Shown: in pieces, positions 1 to 13,351 of the stretch
Position numbering within the stretch: position 1 is the first letter of the stretch
Layout: every line of letters begins with the position of its first letter
Source: Hypomesus transpacificus
Lineage: Eukaryota; Chordata; Actinopteri; Osmeriformes; Osmeridae
NCBI RefSeq assembly: GCF_021917145.1
Contig: NC_061077.1
Location: 9,784,083-9,848,082 of the forward strand
DNA: 64,000 nt
Direction of reading: 5' to 3'
Program-made: the position numbers and the translations under genes
The notes under the pieces: model-generated
Told to the model about the DNA's origin: nothing
Databases searched by the model: none
What the model saw: only the letters and a program-made list of their open reading frames with translations

Positions 1-3000
1 CCCTACACCCTACCCCCCATCTCTACACCCTACCCCCTCTCTCTTAATACTGATTAACCTTGGTGACATGAACTTCTGCTAATACTGATATAGGTCATAT
101 TGATTCATTTTTCTTTCATTTCTTTATTTAAATAGAAAAACACACAATAGTCAACATTCATTACACGATACATGGTAAATTTGGATACTGACAGAATTGA
201 ACGATGACCAAAATGTTACATATGTCATGGAACTAAGAAGCCATTTCAGAAGAGCAACACATTTTCCCACAAAGTCTTGATGAGTCTTGATCCAACATTC
301 GGATTCTAAATCAGACGTCCTTACAGGTCTTACATTCAGGTCTTACACAGATCCTGTCTCAGGATCAGACAGCAGCTACAGGCTGTTGTCCCTGTACACA
401 TGTACTGTACATACCTCACCAAGATGTCTAATATACTGGGCATGGAACTCAATCTGACCACTGCTGACATACTGTACATGGTTGACCTGCAGTGGGAATC
501 AAGCTGTCCAGTATGCTGCAACCCCACTGCATTTACTGGACGTTTCAAGGTTGTTCAGTATGGAGACATGTCTGGCCTAGCAAGTCAGATTTAGTAAGGA
601 CACCCAAGTGGACATACCACCTGACCTTTAAAGAGTAATGCTCTTCAGCCCTTTTGCTCCACTATTTACCTTCCAGCTGTCCAGACAACACTGAATTCTC
701 TCTCTCCCTCTCTCTCTTTCACTGACCAATCTTGTGACACTTGCCCTGGGTACAATAACTCATGCTCATAATCTATTCATGTGTAAAATGGGTGTTGTAT
801 TTAGAGACCCAGAGAGAGGGTTCACAGAGGCTCTCTGTCTCTGCATACCAGGTGCACTCTAGGAACACTCATCTTTATACACTCTCTACCAGGAAGGAAA
901 ATGAAATGTCCATTCTATTCAATATATTTGTTTTATACAATTATGTTATTTTCTATTTTATTAGAAAACATTACATTTTCCATATTGTTCTAGGCTACAC
1001 TGGCAGTATTAACTTGCAGACATATTTTTTACAATATATTGTTACATTCCACTCAGTATTACAAACATTGACTATGACTGTAAGGTAGTTTAGCAACGCA
1101 ATCAAGTAACACTATGAACAACAGACCGAAAAGAGATACAGAGTAAGAGAGGGTGAGCATTTTACCCTGGTCCCAATCTACTTATACTTAGGTTAGGACG
1201 CCCCCTGCTGTGGTCATGTCTCGAGCACAAAGAGGCATCTGCAACCCAGAGTTGAGTAAATCTGTGGCTATATTGCAACCTGCCAGAGGTCTCTCAAGTC
1301 TGATTCATTTGCCGTGAGACTACCAGCCAATCAGAAATATAATCAGCACATCACGTCAAATCATCATTCATGCCGATAGCATGTCCCGCCAATCAGCCAG
1401 TTCAGTTCCACAAAATATATGATGTTTTGTATTTTGCAATTATAGGTACGTTCTTGTTTACTGTTATATGGCCAGCAAAATCGAATTAGGGCTGCTGGTT
1501 TAACGTGTCGGCCTGTTTGTAAACAAACATGCGTCAAAAGCATGTGATATGAGCGACGCAGGAGGAGGTTAGCACGCAGCGGTGCGTTTTGGTACATGAT
1601 CCAATCCAGAAGCGGGGGTGTGTGAGGGGGCGGGGATTGAAGGTGGCAGTGTTGAAAATGCGATGGATTACATTTACCATGTTAAAGGGAAACGTTTGGA
1701 CTGAAATGATGGAATGCCAGTAGTCCTAATAAAAAACTAGTGGCCTATAAACTACGGGGGCGCCAGGTGGATCACGGGCTAATGAGTAGGCTACTGTTTA
1801 TCCTTGCTTCACCCATACATATCGGACTACAATAAACATCTCTTAACCAACTTCGCACAGATTGTATTATATTATACGGTAGGTACCGTGACTCAACATT
1901 ATAATTTCTAAATAGTATAGGATGTATCCTGATTGTCTTTATTTGAACGATGTTGTTTTGTGTTGCATGCGAAACCGCGTAGGGTATCGAATGCTTTAAG
2001 TTGTATCCGCATTAAGAATATGATCCTGGATAAACAGGCAAACTGGGACAGGGCAAAACATGTCGAGGGTGGGGTCGGTGAGAGGTGGCTGGGTATGGGA
2101 TGCTGCGCTAGAAAGGTGTGCTGGAAGCAGCGTCAGGGAGGGATTGCCAAATATGCACGTCTTGAGTATGTGTAGGGGTGCTTCACTTGGAATAGTGACA
2201 TCGCATATTCAACAGGACGATTTATTGAGAAGATATTCACATCGAGGCTATATTCTTATTGCGATGCCAGTAATTATAGTATGAGAGTACATTCCTAACA
2301 TTATTTTACTTTTAAAAGAGTGCACAATCAAATGTATCGCGTTTATATACGGATTAGCCTATAGATAGGCCTAATAAATTCAGTTTTTCTGATCGAGACA
2401 ACATTTAACCTGAGCCTGGTAGATGTGATACGCACTTTAATTGGAGATGATGTAAACAAACACCCAAATGCACTACTCTTGCTTAACACTAAGTGGCGCC
2501 GTTCTGCTGCCCTGAATTTCATCTGAACTATTAATACGTAATCTAAAATAACATTTAAAAGTCTTTGAAATCGAATTATGGGGCACTCCACAAATGTTCA
2601 AAATCAATGTATCCTGATGCAAGTGTTGTATTAGTTTGTACGTGTGCAGATTGAGAGGCTCATATAGACAGGGGTTACGATTATTTTAGGAAAGTAGGGC
2701 CTGCCTTGATCTCTTTAATAACAGACGAAATGACCTCAAACATCCTAAATGAAAATGGCGTCAATGGAGGCCCAGTCCACGTTGTCATGTTCCTCACCTC
2801 TGTGTACACATCTATTAGTGGCCTATTTATAGGGTAAGATACGTTTTTGTAGGGCAATAATACATGATTTGATTAATTTCATTCTCCCAGACCATACATC
2901 ACGTGCTAAACAAGTTCAAACTTGTATTTATCAAGCGGTACTTAATTTGAGTCTGCAACTAATCTACACACATTTTTACTCTGCTACTTAAAATGTTCTT

Positions 3001-4880
3001 CCCCTGAAGTTTATAAGCTTACACCCAACAGATAACACCCAACGTTAGTGCTGATGTTTACATAACAACTGGTGGCTACCAGCAGCCAACCAAATGGCTA
3101 TAACCTCACCTGCCATACCAACATCAGAGCATATTTACAAAAGGAAACAACCATTACCGGTACATTGCTTTGTAAAGTAGCTCTACCCAACATTACATGA
3201 ATCACACAATCTATCCAAAAAATATAAATCAGTCTTTGATGCCAATTAAATTATCAGTATGTACATAGAGTGAAACCTATTGTTGCATCAGAGACCAAGA
3301 GTCATGTTCTGACATGTTGGTGAGAACAGGAAGTTGAGCATGTATGGCTAAAATAAACAGTGACCACAGAATGAAGGTTGATAGATAAAAACAGAAGTTA
3401 CCAAACACCATCTCTAACCCAGCACAGGAAGGCATCAGTGTTGGCGACTGGAAGAAGTTGGAGTTCCAGTCTTATCTTAGCTACCAGACAGTGCACTACA
3501 ACAGAACCAGATCTTCCACTCTGTAATCAATACTCTGGATTAGTATGAGTCTCCTCAGAGATAACAAGCTTTGATGCTAATTCTTCCCGTCTGGTGGGGC
3601 ATGGGGTGGGAGTGTGGGCTTGTACACGTAGTCTCTCTGGCCACCCCTGTCTTCTGAGGCTAAACAGTGCCAGCTGTACCTCAGCTGTACAGATAGTAAG
3701 GCTAAGCAATAAATCCCTGGTTTACTCTTGATAATAGAAATGTGTTATTTGCTGTTGTTTTAATTATAACATGTTAGCAGATGATTTGATCCAAAACAGA
3801 CAGAGGGGGTTGGAACTTGCAACCTCTTGAAGTCCAGTTAGATGTTTTAGCACAAAGCGGTACCCACTCCTCTTGAGCTTTGACTCCACCCACAGATGCA
3901 CTTGAGTTATGGCCAGCAGATGGCAGATTTAATGAGCCAAACCATTATCATGGTAACCCACTGTGTCATGTGGTGCTGTGGTGTAGGAGGGTTCGAAAGT
4001 CCGTTGACTGTCAACCAGGTATTATCACAATGAATGCCTTGAGTGTTTCATAACTGCAGATCATCGTTCACATTGTTGTGAGGTGAGTCAGAGCAGACTA
4101 TGAAGAAAGTGAATTGTTTCGAAGATTATTCATTGGTTTGTGGTGCACAATTGGGTGACAGGCCTATGACCTCTGACCACCATTATGGCATAGGTGGTAA
4201 AGAAAAAGCAGAAACAAACACTAGTGGCCCTTCCAGCTTTTGCGTACTTTCTCCTCTAATAGAGGTCACAGTCATTTTAAACAATACTTGTTTTGTATTT
4301 TTCTTCTTTAGACTCATGTTAACCAACCACAGACTGAATGAAAATGGAAAATAAACAGCTGAAGAAGGTATGTGTGCAAAGGAAGTGATAGACATGAGAA
4401 TCTGACTATTTTAAGACAAGGAGATAATCCCTTTAAAGACACACTATGCTCCAGAAGTTCTTTTATCACCTGACCCATTCAATCAAATACATTTGGATTT
4501 GCAACAGAAACGCTATGACCTGATTATGATACAAATGAGCAATAGAAGAAAGCTAGCTTTGACATGGCAGTTTTAGTGGTTGTGAAATGGGCATTGTCGT
4601 CTTCTATGATACAGAGCGGTGCCAGGAACAGGAAAAGGAGTGTTGCTGCATCCGGTTCTACTGCACGGGCTCAAACTGAACTGTGTTTCCCCTAAAGAGC
4701 ATCGACCAAAAATATGTACTACATGACAGAATACAGGAAACCAAACGCACTGCAAAAAAAACTAACATCTAAGTTGTTATGTAACTTCCACAGAATCCGG
4801 TGATGTGCCTTTAAAATCCGTGGGTTGTCAGGTGACAGGAGAGCCCAGAGTACCAGAGCTATACAAACAGCTAAAAAGAG
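1..4880. other. Non-coding flank, no gene recognised
   Basis: I see no coding exon that matches a known family here, only short chance reading frames. The first 40 bases are an imperfect repeat of the CCCTACACC type and look like the end of a tandem array that begins before the window. The rest is AT-rich unique-looking sequence. One tRNA-like SINE relic is listed separately. Small non-coding exons of a gene to the left cannot be excluded. Confidence 0.5.
3801..3890 (-). repeat. tRNA-derived SINE relic or tRNA pseudogene
   Basis: Read on the minus strand this stretch has an A-box-like segment (GCTCAAGAGGAGTGGGTA) followed about 40 bases later by a B-box-like GGTTGCAAGTTCCAACCCC. That is the usual layout of a tRNA-derived SINE head. 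The B box is mutated (TTCCA in place of TTCGA), and I could not fold a full cloverleaf, so a functional tRNA is unlikely. Confidence 0.35.
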
Positions 4881-5720
4881 AGATGGATAGAGAGAGAGAA
4901 ATGGCGAAAGACCCAATTGAAAAGGGACACGGGGGGATATGGGGACATGGCAGCGTCACTGTGTGGGGCAGGGAGAGGTGGCAGACAGTGTCCCTTTAAC
5001 TGCAGCCCTGCGCCGAGTTATGTGTGTGGGGGGTGTCTGTGTGTGTGTGTGTGTTGCTGGATCGAGTTGTTCAAGAACCTTCGTTTGTGTAGCCACAACA
5101 GAGGGAGAAAAACACCAGAGAATTAAGTGCTGCGTCATACCGAAGGAGAGGAACAGTGTGATCGTGCGCGCGCATGTGACTGTGTGCGTGCGCCCGCGCG
5201 CGTGTGAGGTCTGATCTGTCTGTGTATATTTGTGTCAGTACGAACTAGCAGTCTATGGGAGCAATTCTGCTGTTGCAACAAGATGAAAATAGTGAGTGCG
5301 TCTGTGAGAGAGGCAGGGAAGGAGGGAGCAAGGGAGAGAGACAAGGAGACGGGGGAAGAGAGTGAGGGAGAGAGATTTGGGAATGCGTGCTACGTCACTT
5401 TTTCACATCGAAAGGGAAAACATAAGCTAAGATAATTGAAGCCCAGAGTCATCGGCTTAAGGGTGGCTGCTGTAGCTTCGGACAACCTCTTCCTCCTCCT
5501 CTTCCTCTTCCTCCTCCTCCTCTTCCTCCTTTTCATCGCTGGTGTTGATGTGAGCCTCAGCCTCTTCGTCTGAGTGATTCCAGTACTTTTAAGCTGGCAT
5601 CGCAGACACGTCCAACATGGATGCTGAACAACGATTCTCTTGGTCCGGACCCGAGTGTTTTTTGGTGGCATTGTGTGCTAGGGGTGGGCAGAGGTGTGGC
5701 GAAGGGGTTAACGACATAAC
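4880..5720. promoter_or_regulatory. Possible CpG/GA-rich promoter-like region
   Basis: The segment is richer in CpG than its surroundings, with CGCGCGC-type runs near 5165-5206, GA-rich stretches near 5310-5370 and a TCC-repeat tract at about 5485-5535. This resembles the 5' end of a housekeeping-type gene. A short ATGAAAATA followed by a good donor GTGAGTG lies at about 5282-5297 on the plus strand. I cannot connect it to any downstream coding exon, so this is a weak call. The tract may simply be low-complexity DNA. Confidence 0.2.
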
Positions 5721-7206
5721 GTTCTGGAAGGTTCCCTATTATCCAGACAAAGCGCATTGGGGAGCCTTTTAGAAGAACTATTGAGGTAATCGACTAGTGT
5801 TCTTGGATATCAGTGATTAGACCAGGAAGGTTCATTACAAATGCATAATTATAGATATGAAGGATATATGACAACTGCCCTCATGACTACGTAGGAACAA
5901 ATATGAAGCTTATCTGACGCCTATGTGAAGTGGAGACAGTATGTGTCTACATATGGGCAGGTAAGAAGTAATGCGTCATCCTGAGATCCCTGTTATGTTA
6001 TTTTGGCCGGCCTAAACATCCGTTTATGTTGCAATGCAGAATATGAGTATGGGATTCTTCCATTGTGCCTAGTTGGGGGTTTACCCTAAGAGTGGGTTTG
6101 ACAGTGTAGGATGTGGCTGACTTGGCACTAGAGGACCTGGTCCTCTGCTTGTATGTTATTGTTAGGGAACTGGCTGATTCAGACCTGTTTGGAGCCTGGG
6201 CAGTGTCATGTGATTTGTTGTTTCCTCTCTGCAGGGCCATTGGGCTTTAGGCGAACCCTCTGAGACGTTTGTTTCTGCGTAGTTAGTACAGCCGTAGGTA
6301 GTGACGCAGTCGTCGGGGCTGGACTGAACAGACCGCGGCTGGTTCTATGTGTTTTCTCCCCCCCCCTCTCTCTCTATCTAAAACATACATATACACACTT
6401 TCTGTGCAGGAGGGAGCTGTGAAGAGGTCTAAATGTCATGGATCTTGATAAGAGAGAGTACAAAGGGGAACTCAGAGACTGAGTTGTTTACCTTGCTCTC
6501 TTAGTGATTCTGCACTGGCAGCTCTCCAATTCACATGCAATGGACTTCTTAAAGCTGCTGCATCAGAGGTCTGAGTGCAAGAGCTGGCTTCCTATTGGCT
6601 GGAAGGAGCCCCTCTGGATTTTAGAAGCAGCACAGCCATGTTATGTGATTTTACGACAATTAGCAAGCAGGTGAAGGCCATTGCATTTGTATTATTTTGT
6701 ATTGTAGAAGCACTATTACTGTTGGTTGTGTATCTCTATAGATGCACAACCGACAGTAATAGAGAGCAGAAAAACATGTTTTTATTTGACATGGTGTGTA
6801 CGACTATGCATGTGTGTTTTTGGGTGTGTATGCATGTATGTGTCTGTGTGCATGTTAGCTTACATGTCTTTGCTTGTGTGTGTGTGTGTGTGTGTGGGCA
6901 TGTAGTTATATTACTATCATGTCCCAGATGTCTTCATGCTGGATGATTCCGGGATGCTTCTCTGCTTCCTTTGATGCTACTGCCTAAGCACTGACTTCTT
7001 TTCGACAGGTCTCTCCGTCCTCCGATGCACCTCTGGGAGGGTGAAGGTTGACTGTCTGGCACAGGGACAGGGCTTGTCCAGAACGTTCTGAGAAGATGGC
7101 ATTCCAACTTCCGTGTCTGCTAATGGTCTGCACTGCAGCTGCCACTGCGCTGCTCTCTCTCTCTCACAGACACACAAACACTACCTGGATCTCTCTCTGT
7201 AGCTGC

Positions 7207-7241
<35 letters not shown>

Positions 7242-9310
7242 CACAAACACTACCCGGATCTCTCTCTGTAGCTGCTCTCTCTCTCTGACACACACACACA
7301 CATAAACACTACCTGGATCTCTCTCTGTAGCTGCTCTCTCTCTCTGACACACACACACACAAACACTACCCGGATCTCTCTCTGTAGCTGCTCTCTCTCT
7401 CTGACACACACACACACAAACACTACCTGGATCTCTCTCTGTAGCTGCTCTCTCTCTCTGACACACACACACACAAACACTACCCGGATCTCTCTCTGTA
7501 GCACACAGACATTTAGGTCGTTTTCTTTTAGCACTTTTTTATCACTTTCTTTCTTGCCTTCTCACTGTCTCACAAACAGACACTCATCTCTCTATGTCAT
7601 ACACAGGCACACACAGCACAGATAACTGTCCGCAGGACTGGGCTTAAGGTTGGAGCTGTCAGTCGGCATTCACAAGTGGTCATTTCTTATGAATGAGTTA
7701 TCCACAGGAGACCATTAGACTGCCACTGTTAATGGCTGTACACACAACATATAGCCTGATGAGTAGTTACACTTTGTGGAAGCCCATGCCAAGTTACTTT
7801 GCTGCTATCTGTTCTTATGTAGCTCTTGGAAATATAGTCTGGCATAGACAAATTCTTCATGTAGACCAAATACTTGTTCAAGTTGCATCTGTGTGTAAAC
7901 CTTTGACTGATCAATAATCTTAGGTGATATCTTTGTGGATACCAAACTGTGTTTCTATGTTCAAGTTAATGTCGGTCAGGGTTAGATCTGTGGGTTTTTA
8001 AAGCCCCTGTCCCTTTAAATATTTAATAAACATTGCACAACAGGTCCATGGCAAACAGGTAACACACAACCATAGAGATAAGCTGCTAGGGAAGGAAGGA
8101 ACCACACATGTATAACGTGAACCCCTCCCCACACACAAACACTCCCTCCATGCCCTTCCTGAGAACATGGCTGAGTCTATCCTGTCTGGAACTCTGATGT
8201 AGTCTCTTTTTTTTTTTTAAGACTTCTAAGGGCTTCTTTGTACTTCCATTTTCCTAATTAATGTAAACATGCATTTGAAAAAGGTAAGAGTAGGTAGAAG
8301 ATATGCTGGCCAGAGTTTTTGACACACAGGTGTGTTTGTTGCCGTAGTCACAGAGAGATGATTAGATTAAAATAGGGGGTGTAGGGAAAAATACCTTTGA
8401 CAAGAATGCACTTGACCCAAGCGTTTGGCATGAGTTCACAGACAGTGAGTTGGCTATTATCTGTCCGTGACACACCTTCACAGAGTTACTGTGCCATCGC
8501 TCTCTTTGCCGGATTGAAAGTGCAATTTCTTTGGTTCAACATCAGGGGAAGAGTAGTAGTCAGACAGGGTTTCTTCATTGGAGCCATTTAGAAATGAATA
8601 GAGTGGGCATGTGGCAGAAGAATCATCTCTTAACAGATATGCTTATTCATATCAGGTATCAAGGAAAATAACCATGTAAAGGAGACTGGTTTTCAACCTC
8701 CACTATCCCCAAGTTAGTTATTCCATTGCCACTGAAAATCCTGTGTGCTGTCTTGTGTAATCAGAGCTGAGGTAGGAACGTTGAGGTCTTATGGTGAGCT
8801 ATTCCACCAGGAAGTGAATCATTATCAGTGGGTGTTAGTATTTGGAACTTGACATTGTGATGCATTTTTTCTAATGTTGTAAACATGTCGCATGCTATGA
8901 ATCACAGAGCTTTCTGTCGACAGAAGTCTGACTGTTCCAGGGACAACCCAGGGTACAAAGTTACAGCGGGTTGTAGGGCGGGTTGGGTCGTAGTAGGTTG
9001 AGATAACAACACCACAAAGGAATGGTCGTATCACATTTAAATGGAATGGGATGAACTCTGTCAATGGATTATTAACAAATGACTAGCGTTGTATTTCCTA
9101 ATCGAAGCATGATACTTGGTGTACATAACATGAGATTACAGACACATACCAATGTTTGTTTTGTCAATATGAAAACTAACCCTGATGTCTCATTTGAACC
9201 CCCCCTCCCTCCATATCAAAGTCTGTGCTGTTTCTGAGGATCAAGCTAACCCTGGACAATACTCCCCTTGGAAGCTGGTTTCAGATGGTGGCTTAGAATG
9301 TTGTCATCTA
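5721..9310. other. Non-coding, no gene recognised
   Basis: No exon set with conserved protein sequence was found. The stretch holds a GT microsatellite at about 6874-6896, the minisatellite at 7150-7504 and otherwise unremarkable AT-rich sequence. A short signal-peptide-like frame near 7096 is discussed under rejected items. Confidence 0.5.
7150..7504. repeat. Minisatellite, about 57-bp unit, 6 copies
   Basis: Units start with CTGCTCTCTC at about 7150, 7203, 7272, 7331, 7388 and 7445. Each contains a CT tract, a CA tract, then AACACTACC(T/C)GGATC and CTCTGTAG. The last three units are 57-58 bp and almost identical, and the first are more variable. Apparent reading frames through it on both strands are artefacts of the repeat. 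Confidence 0.9.
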
Positions 9311-9826
9311 TCTAGCACCATTTGAAATCAGTGTTCTTGGGGTGGGAAGTTCCTCCTTCTGGATCTCCCTGAACACTATCAGCAGGTCACTACTCCTTCC
9401 TGAACACTATCAGCAGGTCACTACTCCTTCCTGAACACTATCAGCAGGTCACTACTCCTTCCTGAACACTATCAGCAGGTCACTACTCCTTCCTGAACAC
9501 TATCAGCAGGTCACTACTCCTTCCTGAACACTATCAGCAGGTCACTTCTCCTTCCTGAACACTATCAGCAGGTCACTACTCCTTCCTGAACACTATCAGC
9601 AGGTCACTACTCCTTCCTGAACACTATCAGCAGGTCAGTACTCCTTCCTGGGAACACCAGCCACAGATCGAGAGATCATCTCCTGAGAAAACCCTTTCTC
9701 CTTGCTGGCCGAACAGACTTTCAGGTCAGCTTACCAGCTCAAACCTAAGCTCTGTCCTTTCTCCAAGGTTGACCGATTTCTTTTAGTGTTCAGAGTCTTG
9801 TTGTGTTTCTAGCACCATTTGAAATC
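9311..9826. repeat. 31-bp minisatellite inside a 19-bp direct repeat
   Basis: A 31-bp unit beginning CTGAACACTATCAGCAGGTC is repeated nine times from 9369 to about 9648, with only isolated substitutions. The block and its flanks are bracketed by two identical 19-bp copies of TCTAGCACCATTTGAAATC at 9311-9329 and 9808-9826. Short similarities continue past each copy (for example TTCTTCTGGA-like sequence), which suggests an older local duplication enclosing the array. Confidence 0.85.
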
Positions 9827-9973
9827 GGTTACAGTGAAGGACAAATTCTTCTGGACCTCAGAAGGACTGAATCTGTAATAGTAAGATCTGTTTGCTGTAT
9901 GAGAGACAGTCAAGTTTTATTTAGTCATTAAGTGAAACAAAACAGCAACATGTTACTTGTAAATTATTTCAAT

Positions 9974-11558
9974 TTTATTGATTGGTTTACTTGGACAAAC
10001 CCCAAATAAATGCACAAGTGTAAAGCTGCTGAAACTCACAAGTGATTAAGCACCAGCCTTTGAGGCCGCTACAATGCAATACTCCAAAAGAACTGATTAT
10101 ATAACAAAAAAGATTGAATCATCCGGCATGTATCCCAAATTTAAAGTGGTTTGGCGTTTTGCCTTTTCCTTAAAGTTTTACTTCAACTATTTGTATTAGT
10201 CAAGTAAAATACAGGGTGAAGCACATAATGAAATGAGGTGATCCAACTACAGCTTCATCACCACCACACCCCCCCCCCCCCTCCACATTCCACACAATAC
10301 TGGTTTTGCTAACAAAAAGTCACCTAAATTTCACAAATCTATTCATCAGAGCAGCAAATAATTACCTTTCCATTTAATAACACAAATATACATTGTGTCC
10401 CAGTGGTAATGTCTCAAGTACAAAATGAAATGGTACAACTATACACGGTTTGCTATTTGATGGATAAGACATATTGAAGGACCCAGAACAGCCAACTCCA
10501 GCGTCCTTCTTGGACACTTAATAGAACATATCAGGTCTCACAATGCAGGTTCAGCATCAACAAGGAACCACTGCAACACTTCGGTTAAAAACTTTCATTT
10601 TGTAAGGCTATTGGAAAAGGAGGATATTTCATTGTGGATAGCGGGTGGCCCTTATGTTAAAGCTTTTTTTGGTTGCTTTTTGCATGACAAGAACTTAAGC
10701 ACTCAATTCAATCCAAATGTTTTAAATTAGATTTGTTTAAATTTATTTTATTACTGTATCAATGCACAAACATTATGTTCAGAATTCAAATAATAAGTAA
10801 GGTGCCCAGAATAAACTGCTAGATAGGTGCTTTACCCCTTAAAGTGCAAGGACAATCTATGTCATGTATGTATTTAAATTACACTGCGGCAAGACATACA
10901 AACAATTTTGACAACTATTTTCTTGATATTAAATGCATCTTGCAGACATGACTCTGCACAACTAGTCGTGTTAAAATAGTAAGAGATATATTTTCCTTCA
11001 CTTACTTTACAGCAGGCACAAATACTAGTTGTATGTCAGGCAGCCAGCGGTACAAGCGTAGCCTGGAAGCATTAAATACATTGTTATATTTATATGGGAG
11101 CTCGGATAAAACTGATTCTGACTATGAGAAACATTACATACAGATGGCTACGTTCCCCCCACAAGTTTTTCCTTCAGTCCACCTATGATGACGACTGAAT
11201 CATTGGTGGGTGGATAGGAACTTATACAGGCCAAAAATGTGACCTCAGATGTTACCTCATTTGCATCCACATCACTTTTATGGATTACTGAAACGGTTGT
11301 ATTTATTAACTAACTTTTGACTGATGAGAGATGGATATGTGTATCGAACGATGGTAGATTTGTGTAAACCATAACATCATACAGATTGTGTGCAAATGCC
11401 AAGGTCATGAGCCAAACTATTCAATATGGCTGTTGAATATATGTGGTGGGTTCTGATTTGTTGTCTTAAAGCTGTGGAGGAGGTTGCTGCCAGGGAACGG
11501 GACACATTCAAGATCAGATGCAGAAGGAGCCATCTCTCTCCCTGAAGCTCACAGGAAG
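9974..11558 (-). other. Probable 3' UTR of the CD46/Tecrem-like gene
   Basis: The stop codon of the complement-regulator gene lies at 11559-11561. Downstream on the minus strand there is no further coding exon. AATAAA signals on that strand occur at 9974-9979 and at 9916-9921. The UTR end is inferred from these signals only. The stretch contains a poly-C run near 10269-10281 (plus strand) and is otherwise AT-rich. Confidence 0.45.
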
Positions 11559-13351
11559 CTATAGTGAATCAATAGGAGGACTGCTGCGCTTTGTACTGTA
11601 AAAAGACAACAAGATGGATGAATTAGATTTATGGATTAAAGATCTGTGTTTTCTCTCAATGCCCGGTGGACCTGTGACACAAAGGTTAGATTTGTTGGAT
11701 TTTGGAGGTTTGTAACAAGCATGATTACATTACTAGGAACAACGAATCTGACAAGGTGGTGATCAGCATTGTGTTCAGTTGAATGTTTATGATCTCATCA
11801 TCTGTAAAAAAACTTCAAATAGCATATTTAAGCTAGATTCAGTTACTCATTTTGATTGCACTGATCTGGCAGTCATCTGAAGTCCATCTTACCATGGCCA
11901 AAGGGTGCTACAACTTCCTGTTGTTACTTGGTGGCCACTTTGCCAGAGTACCCAGCCCGAGAGCTGTAATTAAAGGTGACTGATCATGGTGACAGTTGTC
12001 TTTATATGAACAGTGTTGAAAAAAGGGTTTGGGACTGTCCACAACTCAACATGATCAAAACCACCACTCAGGAGTTCAGGACTATTAGCAAGATGGCATT
12101 TAAACATGCAATTCGGTTCAATTGGATCAATCATGTTTGTTATTGTGTAAATAATAAGAGAAATTAACTCTGCAAAAGAAAGATCTCTAAAATATACAGC
12201 AAGCAGCCTTCAGCAGAAAACAGCATCCCAAAGAGAAAGAATGATAAGGAGATGCATACACAAAAGCAAAGCAAAGGAGGAGCTCTGACTGAAAAGAGTA
12301 GTTGATTATTTACGAAATTGTATCTTACCCCTTTTTTTTGTATGCAAAAAAGCACACAATGGCAACTGCAACAACAGCTTGAATGGGAAGGGACACGTTC
12401 AACATAGTGAGCCATTAATGTTGTTATTATTATTATTAATAATAATAATAACAAGCTATTATTTGGATACATTTCCAAACATTTACTTAATGTTCCTGAT
12501 TTTCCAAATTCCAATATTATCCTAATAATGTTTGTCAATTAAAAATAATAAACCATTAATCACAGAAGCATCTTTTATTCAGACAGTTAAGGGGCAAAAA
12601 AAGAAACTCACCAAGTGTGCCAATAACCGACCCGACAATGACTCCAATGTCTGAGTGGAAAATAAAAGCAGTTAGGCACAAGAGCATTGCTCACATGGAG
12701 TTGAAAAGGAATCAAAATATGGGCTTGATCAGAACTTACTAGGCTTCGGATCAGGATCAGGAACAGGAACTGTAGCAAGAAGAAGAAGTGTTAGGATATA
12801 CATATACAGCATGAAGTGATGAACAACCTACAGCACCAAACACAGTGTGTAGGATGGAAGTGGCAGGGTGAATACAATTCCACAATAACATTTGATGAAA
12901 AGGGAACACTGCCAAAGCAGGGGTTGATAAAGCCCAGAAGTAGGTTGTTAGGTCTTATCACAACATAATATAGGTTCTTTACAAATCACCTGTATCACGT
13001 CATGAAAGAAAACATTCCCTTCCTCCAAAATTATCCTTTTTAGATTTCAAGGAAATGGTAAATGATTAAATGTCTGACCCTCACTTTGTGTGAGGTCATT
13101 TAGGATCTGACATTCACAAAACAATGGTCCTATACAATATGTTGCTCTAAAGCTGTAAAATGTCTAAATTGGTTTTATATCAGGGAAAAAAGATGACCGT
13201 TAAAAGCCAGTCTCACCCAAAGTTAGCTTCACGAACGTTTGGGGTAAACTCTAAGTTTAAATAAGGACTCTACCTTTCCTTGTAGTAGTAGGACTGGTTT
13301 TGGTAGTGGTAGTAGGAGTAGGACTGGCTTTGGTAGTGGTTGGTGGAGGGG
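11559..13351 (-). other. STP stalk, transmembrane and tail exons of the CD46-like gene
   Basis: Exon 13274-13351 encodes a Thr/Pro/Ser-rich stalk with two TTTK(A/T)SPT repeats, a likely O-glycosylation region like the STP exons of CD46. Exon 12740-12769 adds PVPDPDPKP. Exons 12612-12650 and 12329-12365 encode the helix IGVIVGSVIGTL-VAIVCFF followed by AYKKK. Exon 11559-11595 supplies TKRSSPPIDSL and the stop. The membrane helix is interrupted by an intron in the middle. The short exons are recognised because phases, splice sites and membrane topology all agree. Confidence 0.85.

Noticed and set aside
1..40. CCCTACACCCTACCCC sequence resembling telomeric repeat
   Set aside because: The unit is not TTAGGG/CCCTAA and there are only two imperfect copies. 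It is treated as the end of an ordinary tandem repeat.
3801..3890. Possible functional tRNA gene on the minus strand
   Set aside because: The B box is mutated and a cloverleaf could not be drawn. A SINE relic is more likely.
5390..5671. Minus-strand frame with a very basic Arg/Lys run
   Set aside because: The basic run is only the translation of a TCC/CTT trinucleotide tract, and no homologous protein features flank it.
7096..7305. Plus-strand frame starting MAFQLPCLLMVCTAAATALLS, resembling a signal peptide, with a good start context and an acceptor-like TTTTCGACAG at 7000-7009
   Set aside because: It runs straight into the CT/CA minisatellite, has no donor or following exon, and matches no family I know. 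Probably chance.
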